This document shows positions 56,881 to 64,000 of a DNA stretch of 64,000 bases, piece by piece; position 1 is the stretch's first letter; every line of letters begins with the position of its first letter. Below the pieces are notes generated by a model. That model made no database searches. It saw only the letters and a program-made list of their open reading frames with translations, and was not told the DNA's origin. The position numbers and the translations under genes were made by a program. The DNA is taken from the NCBI GenBank assembly GCA_000149265.1, contig CH003190.1, positions 109,390 to 173,389 on the forward strand, given 5' to 3'. The stretch is from Ciona savignyi. Its lineage: Eukaryota; Chordata; Ascidiacea; Phlebobranchia; Cionidae.

Positions 56881-57955
56881 TCCCATTCTATTTTAGCATC
56901 ATTAACCTGAAGCTAAGCCATTCTCTGCAGTCATTTGCATTCAACTTTATATTCACAGTATATTGCGATTTATCATCATCATGGTGGTAACAAAAAGAAA
57001 ATCAGAAACTGAAGTGTTATATCATGTAAAACTATATTGTATCTGAAAATAACCGCTTATACGCTTAAGTAAGTAAACACAAAAAATGTGTGAACATACT
57101 GTATGTGCAAAAGTTAATTTTTAAATACAACTGTATGTGCGATGTTTTGAATAGCTTCTCCCACGTGGGTTCTGTTCATTTAAAAACTGTTTTGCGAAAC
57201 TTGGTAAAGATGTATTGCATAGTTTTCTTCAGCTGACAATGGTCTATGCCGAGTGGTGCATGTCTCTTTATGCTGACATTCAGCCAACACCTGCACATCT
57301 TTAATTGTTGAACAACCTGTACACATGAAGGAATATAATTAAAATCTTCAAAAGGCACAATTCATCAATTTATTTCCCATAGAATAAAGGTACTGATCAG
57401 ACCAAACAGAACATAAGGTTTGTGGGAATCCCACACGTTTATAATTGTAATATTATATATTTTAACAACTAGATCGCGCCATGCCATGTGTCCATATTGT
57501 ATGCATGGAAGTCGCGATTAATTTCCTGTTTTGGACATTTCAGTCGATGAATTATTTCCCGCGAGTTTTCTGATTAACAGCGTCGTCCACGCCTCGGGTA
57601 TACAAACATGTGTTTCCTGTTATGTGTCTTATATAAACTGTATGAGATTTCGTATTATCAGAGAGCATTTTAGTAGAGCCTCGCTTGGTTCTACTGCTCT
57701 CTCAAAACCTTTACCTATACCTACCTAAGCTATGCCCTGTGTAAAGCGCTTTTCCTTGCTGTACCTTGCGTAAAAACCAATAAATACCTAACCTTTGTTT
57801 ACCCCTTCTTTTACTCTGACAAAACCCGTCAAAAACAGTTGGTTGCAACAGGTTTAAGGATTCAAGACCAAAATATAGTTATCAAATTTACCACCAAAAT
57901 ATAGTTAAATCCTACGTGGGTTTCATCCATTGTTGGTTTAATCCTGCAGAAGTTC
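56881..57955. other. No recognised gene
   Basis: AT-rich. Short frames at 57176-57358 and 57531-57728 show no domain. Confidence 0.35.
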
Positions 57956-57959
57956 TATT

Positions 57960-58975
57960 AATTTTTCGTATATCTATATATGGGGGTGGTGGTCGTGTAT
58001 ATCTTTATATCTATATATGGGGGTGGGTGGTGGTTGTATATCTTTATATGGTGGTAGTGGTCGTAGATCTATATGGGGGTAGTGGTCGCAGATCTATATT
58101 GGGGTGGTGGTAGCAGATCTATATTGGGGTGGTGGTCGTAGATCTATATGGGGCCGGGGGTAGGTAGCATTCATAGATTTATATGAGGGTAGTTGTCGCA
58201 GATGTATTGGGGGGGTGGTCGCAGATCTATATGGGGGTAGTTGTCAAAAGATTTATATATGGTGGTAGTGGTCGTACATCAATAAGGGGGTAGTGGTCGT
58301 AGATTTATATGTGGTTACTGGTCATAGAAATATATATGGGGGTGGTGGTCGCAGATCTACATAGAGGGGTGTGGTGGTGGTAGATACATATCGGGGGGGG
58401 GGTGGTGGTCGTAGATCTATATATGGGGGTAGGGGGTCTTAAATCAATATAGGGTGGTAGTGGTTTTGGATCTATATGGGGGGGGGGGTGGTCGTAGATC
58501 TATATAGGGGGGTAGTGGTCGTAGATCTATATATGGGGGTGTTGGTCGTAGATTTATATGGATGGGGGTGGTAGTCGTGGATCTATATATGGGGGTAGTG
58601 GTCGTAGATCTATACGGGGGTAGTGGTTGTGTATATCTCTATATAAGGGTGGTGGTCGTAGATCAATATATGGGCCGGGGGTAGTGGTCGTAGATCTATC
58701 TATATGGGGGTAGTAGTTATAGATCTATATTGGGGTAGTGGTCGTATATCTATATATGGGGGGGTCGTAGATTAATACATGGGGGTGGGTGGTGCTCGTA
58801 GATTTATATGGGGGTGGTGGTCGTGGATCTATATATGGGGGTGGTGGTCGTAGATCCATATGGTGGTAGTGATCGTAGATCTATACGGGGGTAGTGGCCG
58901 TATATCTATCTATATATGGGGGGTGGTGGTCGTAGATTAGTATATTAGGGTGGTGGTTGTAGATCAATATAGGGG
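57960..58975. repeat. GATCTACGACC minisatellite, opposite orientation
   Basis: Units of about 27-32 bp on GTGGTCGTAGATCTATATA plus a G run, the complement of the array at 25080. It has no U1 piece. Reading frames in it are repeat by-products. Confidence 0.92.
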
Positions 58976-59449
58976 AGAGTGGTACTGAGTGGGACATGGT
59001 ACACAGTGAGAAATTTTGAATAAAAACGTTAAAACATAAAAATATTAAAACCTTTGACGGTTGAGTGCTTTCACGTTACTAACGCACTTTGTAACGAACT
59101 TTAAGGAACCAGCATGTCAGTTTTGGAAAGTTATGGAAGTTTTAGATTTTTCAGGGGTCTAAGTAAAATTTTATACGCTAGCTGTAAACTTAATTTAGAT
59201 GAGTGAACATTAGCTTTAAGGCTAAAGTTACTGGGAAGTGATAAAGTAGGTGCATACCTTGCTTACAAATAGAAAAAGAACATGGCAGCCTCAATTTAAG
59301 TATCTTTAATTTTGACTTATAGATTTGTAGTATCTACGTACTCAGTGAGACACTATGTTGAGGTACACTGTGAGACAGAATACAGGAGTGTTTTATTATC
59401 TTTTTTGGGGGGTTCAAGCCCACAAAGAGCATTTATATGTTCAGAAATA
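58976..59449. other. No gene, CAGTGAGAC-type motifs
   Basis: GAGAGTGGTACTGAGTGGGA, GTACACAGTGAGAAA (58976-59010) and GTACTCAGTGAGACAC, GTACACTGTGAGACAG (59336-59380) look like terminal motifs of a small DNA transposon, but the ends could not be defined. Confidence 0.3.
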
Positions 59450-59457
59450 GCCTATAC

Positions 59458-59788
59458 CAGTGATTCCCAACCGCGGCTCCGAGGGCCGCATGCGGCTCCC
59501 AGCTAGCCTTCTTGCGGCTCTCATTGACCTTTGAAAATCCCCTAAAAAATCTGATTCTAATAATACAAAAATAAAATTAGTATTCTAAAATTACCCTTGC
59601 TTAGTTTGAAGGCTGGGAAAGAGTTTTTACTTCATAATTAAGATTAGAGGCAAAGAAAGTTGTGAAAAGGCTGCTATTGTTACGTCACTGTTTTCTTCAA
59701 GCAGTGCCTTTTCATGTTTCATGCGGCTCCATACGTATTCTAAAATTTGTAATTTGGCCCCGACACTAAAAAAGGTTGGGAACCACTG
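59458..59788. mobile_element. 331-bp hAT element with perfect 8-bp duplication
   Basis: Ends CAGTGATTCCCAACC and GGTTGGGAACCACTG, with GCCTATAC duplicated exactly (59450-59457 and 59789-59796). Sub-terminal GCGGCTC motifs occur at both sides. Non-autonomous. Confidence 0.92.
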
Positions 59789-59937
59789 GCCTATACAGTA
59801 GTTAGCCAAGTATAAAAATCTATCCAGTTTTAGATATTTATTATTTTTAATAACTAGGAGTGGACTCGTGGGAAGAATTGTGAAAGTAAATTCAGAAAAC
59901 CATAAAATTGGCTCATCTTTAGAATATTGCCTGAGTT

Positions 59938-60207
59938 AAAGGGGAACTGAAGTCAATTTTAAGAATATCTTAATAAATGGAAAAAAATACGCTGATTTCA
60001 AAAATCAAATCAGTTTCTTCCAATATTGTTTTGTTAAAGAGTTATGAGCAAATATGCATTTTATTTTATGTTAGGGGATTTCCCGTATTACGTCACTGAC
60101 GTTGTTGAGATTTCGTGCCTATATGCATTGTATACAATCATGTGCCAGTTTAGAGGTGAATTAGTAACATAAACGCCTGCAGGAGAGTTGTATTTTCGTT
60201 TTTTATG
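59938..60207 (+). repeat. Dispersed repeat, copy C
   Basis: Same repeat as 26392-26663 in opposite orientation, nearly identical from AAAGGGGAACTGAAGTCAAT to GTATTTTCGTTTTTTATGG. Confidence 0.85.
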
Positions 60208-60706
60208 GAGACTTAGCATAACACTTGTCATATAGCCTAACTGAACCAATGTACCCGCGTGACAGCTTACCTTAAGCGCGCTCATTGAGGCCTGCACGAT
60301 CCTGGACCAAAGCTGAATGCTGAGGTATACAGGTCTCGTATTTAAATGACTTTAGAATAATAAGTCTTAGCAATTTATATCATAAATCATAGAAGTGAAG
60401 ACAGAACAAGAAAACTAGAACAGGAGGCAGTAAACTGTAACTGCCAGCAATTTATAGAAATAAACCAGCCATCAATCAAAGATCAGACTATGCGGTGGGA
60501 ACAGCCTATTTCTTTCATGATTGTTGCTTTTCAATATATAGCCATAATCTGCAACGTAGACTAGCAATGTTGTTATCAACCCCTAGGCTACAAACTGAGA
60601 GTGTGAGAGATTTGGTATACATATGCATTATGCATAGAAGTTTTAACAAATTTCTTTTGTTTTCTTCATTTCTAGAGTAAATTTAAGTTAATGTTGTAAC
60701 ACTAAA
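60208..60706. other. No recognised gene
   Basis: Possible 5' flank of the P2X7-tail-domain gene. No promoter motif stands out, and a frame at 60495-60680 is not convincing. Confidence 0.35.
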
Positions 60707-61066
60707 ATGGATGACAGTTTTCAGCATTCTGGCATGGATGAAAGAAGTTTTATTGTACACAATAAAACAACACAAATTTAGTCATGTGCGTTTGAACCAA
60801 GGAAAACGTCTGAAAGTATCTTTGAAGATGCAAGCCCCATAGAAGAAAATGTTTATTTAGAAACATTACCTATTGACATGACTTGGTGCCGTTGCAAAAA
60901 CTGTATTCTTATGGACACACCGCAAGAATGTTTATGCTGCATGAATGTACATGCATTTGTGCACAAAATAATGCCAGACTGGACTTGCATTACTAAAAGC
61001 CCTTATTTTTCAATTATCTGCTTGGATAAAGAAAGTCTTGAAGTTGCACTTGATGTACTGGGTTGA
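60707..61066 (+). pseudogene. P2X7 C-terminal-domain (P2RX7_C-like) gene
   Basis: From an ATG at 60707 the frame reads MDDSFQHSGMDERSF, meets a TAG at 60779-60781, then continues open to a TGA at 61064-61066. The second part is a compact Cys-rich domain: MTWCRCKNCILMDTPQECLC, CMNVHAFVHK, then DWTCITKSPYFSIICLDKES. The W-C-x-C-x2-C, E-C-x-C-C, C-I-T-x(3)-x-F and C-L pattern is that of the cytoplasmic ballast domain of P2X7 receptors, which in invertebrates also occurs in many stand-alone or transposon-linked proteins. No channel part is present. The stop may be a mutation, or the ATG may belong to another exon. A Tx1-like LINE starts about 80 bp downstream, and the two sequences may have been joined by the insertion. 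Confidence 0.65.
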
Positions 61067-61149
61067 TCACTATGTTTAAAATCATAATCAGAAAAATTTA
61101 AAATTGTTGGAACTGTATTTTTCACCAAGTGGTTTGTTTTCATCATCTT

Positions 61150-62700
61150 GTCTACTCCATTGGAGTCAAATACAATTTTACTATGATGATCAAAAATCCC
61201 GCTACGTTGAATACGTCGACAAGCTTAAAACAACGTTAACGGAAAACGAGAAATTTCAACTCGAATTAATAATTAAATCCTATGAGAACACGATTAATAA
61301 AGGTGCGGTAATCCGGTCAAAATCCGAGTTAATTGAAAACGAAAAACCGTCGCGTGAATTCTTTCGATTCGAAGTTAGCAACGGACATCGAGACGCAATT
61401 GAACAACTACGAAATACCTCTGGAGAGCTGCTGCATCGGCCAGGTGATATAATAAGAGAAGTACACGACTTTTACCATCGTCTATGGGGTACTGAAAGCG
61501 CCACGTGTTCTCAAACACAAGACGAAATGCTCGAGGTAATTACCTCAAACGAAATCGATGACGACCAACAAATCGCATTAAACGCCCCAATCACTCTAGA
61601 GGAAATAAAACTCGCAATCGACTCTATTAACGCCAGTAGTTGGCCCGGTCTAGATGGCCTTACCATTAAAGTATATAAAACGATGTGGAATGTGATAAAA
61701 TATGACATTCTTGACGTTTTCACGAACTGTTTTATACAGCGCACGCTTAGTGAGTCTATGAAACAAGCTTGTGTAAAACTAGTGCATAAAAAAGGTAATA
61801 AATGCGAAATGAAAAATTGGCGACCTATATCGATCTTAACAACGACTACAAAATCCTAAGTAAGGTAATATCGAATCGACTTAACCACGTAATGTGTAAA
61901 GTAATAAGCCCAGACCAAAAATGCGGTATCCCAGGTCGTAAGATTGAAGACGCTCTTTATAATGTCCAAGCCGCTATGGAATTTGCGAAAGAAAAGTCTG
62001 TCGATTTAAATATACTTGCTATCGACTACGAAAAAGCTTTTGACCGAGTGAGTCATAGCTATATTTTTAAAATACTTAATAAATTAAACGCTGGTAATGC
62101 CATTACTCAATGGATTATGCTACTATATAATAACATCAACAGCGTAGTCCAGGTCAATGGAGCATTCACGAAAAAAATAAGAATTAAACGTGGCATCCGC
62201 CAAGGCTGTCCCGTGAGCATGCAATTATTCCTCTTAGGCACCGAAATCTTAACGCGCACGATAAATCGTAACCCCGGAATTCGAGGAATTAAACGAGGGA
62301 AGCACCATCTTAAATTAGAGCAATATGCGGACGATTTGACGTTCTTACTAACCGATGTTAATTCCATTCATAAAGTCTTTAAAACTCTCCGTAAATACGA
62401 ACTTGCTTCGGGTCAGAAACTCAATACCAACAAAACGCAAGCGCTCACCTTTAAAGAATACGCTCGCGTTGCAATTCAGCATCAGTACCCAGAAATCACT
62501 GTCGCTACAGAAATCACTGTCGCTACCCCGGGCTGGAGCCCTGTTAGCCCCCCCCCCTTAATCCGCTACTGACTGGAACAACGAAGAATTTACCCGGCAA
62601 ACCCTATGGATTATAAAAAAACAAATTTAAAAATTTCGTCGACGAAACTGCGTCCAAATTACTAAACTTTAATATAAATAATCTACATCTTTTTATATAA
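61150..62700 (+). pseudogene. Tx1-like LINE reverse transcriptase, 5' truncated and internally deleted
   Basis: The first frame (to 61859) holds the pre-RT linker (GAVIRSKSELIENEKPSREF) and RT block 0-1 (ASSWPGLDGLTIKVYKTMW, KKGNKCEMKNWRPISIL). A frame change near 61835 leads into the second frame with KILSKVISNRL, AIDYEKAFDRVSH (catalytic Asp), KRGIRQGCPVSMQLFLLGTE, then LEQYADDLTFLL (the catalytic Y-A-D-D) and ELASGQKLNTNKTQ. After 62500 most of the C-terminal domain is deleted, and TRQTLWIIKKQI near 62600 is its last block, matching the LINE tail at 9150. The endonuclease is missing. The 3' UTR continues to an A tract at 63153 and U1. Confidence 0.85.
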
Positions 62701-62879
62701 CTTTCCACACCAAAAGCTATTTCAGAGTGCCTTTGAGCTTGACAGGAGAGTGTGTATAATATTGTATTGTACCTCAACTCTATTCTATTTTTTTAAACAT
62801 ATTAAATCTGTTTTCGCCTTTTGTCTTCATATAGTATATCCTCTTACTTCACCAACGCAAGTGTGAAAGTGCCAATAAG

Positions 62880-63153
62880 TTGTTACTGCCAATAAGTTGT
62901 TACTGCCAATAAGTTGTTATCGCCATTACGCTGTTATCGCCATTACACTGTTATCGCCAATATGCTATGTTCGTTATCGCCAATATGCTATGTTCGTTAT
63001 CGCCAATATTCTATGTTCGTTATCGCCAATATGCTATGTTCGTTATCGCCAATATGCTATGTTCGTTATCGCCAATATGCTATGTTCGTTATCGCCAATA
63101 TGCTATGTTCGTTATCGCCAATATGTTATTGCTAATAAATTGCACTAAAAAAA
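62880..63153 (+). repeat. 3' UTR minisatellite and A-rich end of the LINE
   Basis: Three CCAATAAGTTGTTACTG-like units pass into about seven 23-bp units of GTTATCGCCAATATGCTATG plus TTC. After them comes AATAAA (about 63135) and a final A7 (63147-63153) that abuts U1 nt 27. Frames reading M-F-V-I-A-N are by-products. Confidence 0.85.
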
Positions 63154-63209
63154 GGATCAGGCAGCCAGTGAGTCCAGGGCGAGGCTTTGCCATTGCACAT
63201 CGGCTTAGC

Positions 63210-63244
<35 letters not shown>

Positions 63245-63289
63245 GTCGTATAATTTCTGGTAGTGGGGACTGCGTTCGCGCTATCCCCG
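63154..63289 (+). pseudogene. U1 snRNA, truncated at nt 27 by the LINE
   Basis: Matches U1 nt 27-162 of the gene at 63703-63864 with few changes (GTGAGTCC for GTGGGTCC, CTCGGTCG for CTCGAACG). It keeps the stem-loop II loop ATTGCAC, the Sm-like AATTTCTGG and stem-loop IV. The 5' splice-site-pairing end and the promoter are replaced by the LINE's A tail, so it cannot make functional U1. Confidence 0.93.
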
Positions 63290-63702
63290 TCTTTAACATT
63301 GATCAGTGGTTACAGCAGTCTCACACAGCGCGTTTGGTCGATTCAACACCCACCCCCCCTGCGAACTCGGTTTATGTTGTGTTATGGTTACTCGGGACTA
63401 TCGCCAAGCGACCGTACTCCTACGTCATCGTAGAAATTTGAATAAAATAGACCCAGCTTTGAAACCGGATTTCTTTCCGGTTTAGACTGGTTTTTGAAAA
63501 ACAAGCCCCATTTTGTTGCCCTTTCGCTATTCACTGGGTAGGTGGCGCATCGGCCTTACGTACAATGAAATCTCGAGCGAGTTGATAAGAAATTGGCGTC
63601 TTCTCGTCGTCCTGAAGAGAAACCTGCCGACTTACACAATCGAACACGGTAACTCGGAGGTGGTTTTGCCTCGAGTGGTCCAGCCTTTCACTGTTCCAAC
63701 TC
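63290..63702 (+). promoter_or_regulatory. U1 spacer and upstream promoter region
   Basis: The last 50 bp (GTAACTCGGAGGTGGTTTTG, CCTCGAGTGGTCCAGCCTTT) are preserved next to the U1 fragment at 25828-25877, with GTAACTCG at the boundary. This places a proximal-sequence-element-like signal at about -55 to -30. No TATA box is seen, as expected for a Pol II snRNA promoter. Confidence 0.55.
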
Positions 63703-63784
63703 ATACTTACCTGACGAGGACCATACTGGGATCAGGCAGCCAGTGGGTCCAGGGCGAGGCTTTGCCATTGCACATCGGCTTAGC

Positions 63785-63820
<36 letters not shown>

Positions 63821-63864
63821 ACGTATAATTTCTGGTAGTGGGGACTGCGTTCGCGCTATCCCCG
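63703..63864 (+). ncRNA. U1: U1 small nuclear RNA
   Basis: The 162-nt gene begins ATACTTACCTG, the segment that pairs with the 5' splice site. Stem-loop I has a GATCAGGCAG loop (for U1-70K). CCAGGGCGAGGC follows, then stem-loop II with ATTGCAC (U1A-type site). Next come a stem-loop III region with TACCCCAAATGTGGGTAAC, the Sm site AATTTCTGG and a terminal hairpin GGGGACTGCGTTCGCGCTATCCCC. The length and all landmarks agree with U1, the snRNP component that recognises 5' splice sites in the nucleus. The 50 bp upstream are also kept beside the U1 fragment at 25827, so they probably contain the proximal promoter element. Confidence 0.96.
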
Positions 63865-64000
63865 TCTTTAACATTGATCAGTGGTTACAGCAGTCTCACA
63901 CAGCGCGTTTGGTCGATTCAACACCCACCCCCCCTGCGAACTCGGTTTCTGTTGTGTTATGGTTACTCGGGACTATCGCCAAGCGACCGGTCTCCTACGT

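Larger units (their letters stand above)
63154..64000 (+). repeat. Tandem U1 array, 575-bp unit
   Basis: Sequence from 63154 matches that from 63729 at a constant 575-bp offset through the end of the window, covering U1 and its 3' spacer (CTTTAACATTGATCAGTGGT onward). U1 genes are therefore tandemly arranged here, with one truncated and one full copy visible, and the array continues past the window. Confidence 0.93.

Noticed and set aside
62897..63212. Overlapping frames reading repeated VIANMLCSLSP
   Set aside because: Translation of the 23-bp minisatellite in the LINE 3' UTR, running into U1. Not a protein.

Overview
The window is gene-poor, AT-rich nuclear DNA of an invertebrate animal. 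It has split genes with GT/AG-type junctions, tandem U1 snRNA genes, a tRNA-Asp-like gene, minisatellites and a dense layer of transposons. The mix of families (THAP/P-type and BED-finger hAT transposases, Tx1-like LINEs, a P2X7-tail domain gene) would fit a tunicate such as Ciona. That assignment is inference, because no gene here fixes the species. Nearly every protein-coding segment I recognise belongs to a mobile element, and most are broken.

Layout. 0-13 kb: remnants of a two-gene CACTA-like element (1-3075, and again on the minus strand at 10081-10894), two piggyBac-like elements with TTAA ends, a ~320-bp tandem repeat split by a hAT element that itself carries a second hAT element, and the tail of a Tx1-like LINE. 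13-22 kb: an uncharacterised minus-strand gene, then a 5.6-kb autonomous-type hAT element with perfect 8-bp target duplications. A 3.4-kb foldback element carrying its own transposase sits in the last codons of the hAT transposase. Ulp1-protease-like exons follow. 22-30 kb: a G/T-rich minisatellite, a GATCTACGACC minisatellite containing U1 snRNA fragments, and two minus-strand non-LTR retrotransposon pieces with ORF1 and endonuclease regions. 30-43 kb: an inverted pair of ~1.1-kb hAT-like elements that share a small zinc-ribbon-like ORF, uncharacterised exons, and a degenerate THAP/P-element transposase. 43-54 kb: a duplicated Cys-rich ORF, several TIR elements (one holding the tRNA-Asp-like gene and one an assembly gap), SINE pieces and a second copy of the 6.7-kb hAT family. 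54-64 kb: a ~190-bp satellite, a second GATCTACGACC minisatellite, a 331-bp hAT element, a P2X7-tail-domain gene, and a Tx1-like reverse transcriptase whose A-rich 3' end runs directly into a U1 snRNA gene.

Main point. At two unlinked places (26000/26001 and 63153/63154) an A-tailed element with an AATAAA signal joins U1 snRNA at exactly the same nucleotide, U1 nt 27 in stem-loop I. The second case lies downstream of a Tx1-like reverse transcriptase. This is the pattern expected of a non-LTR retrotransposon that inserts site-specifically into U1 snRNA genes. Close behind in interest are the foldback element with an unfamiliar transposase, and the chimeric arrays in which the first 71 nt of U1 plus its promoter are embedded in a minisatellite.
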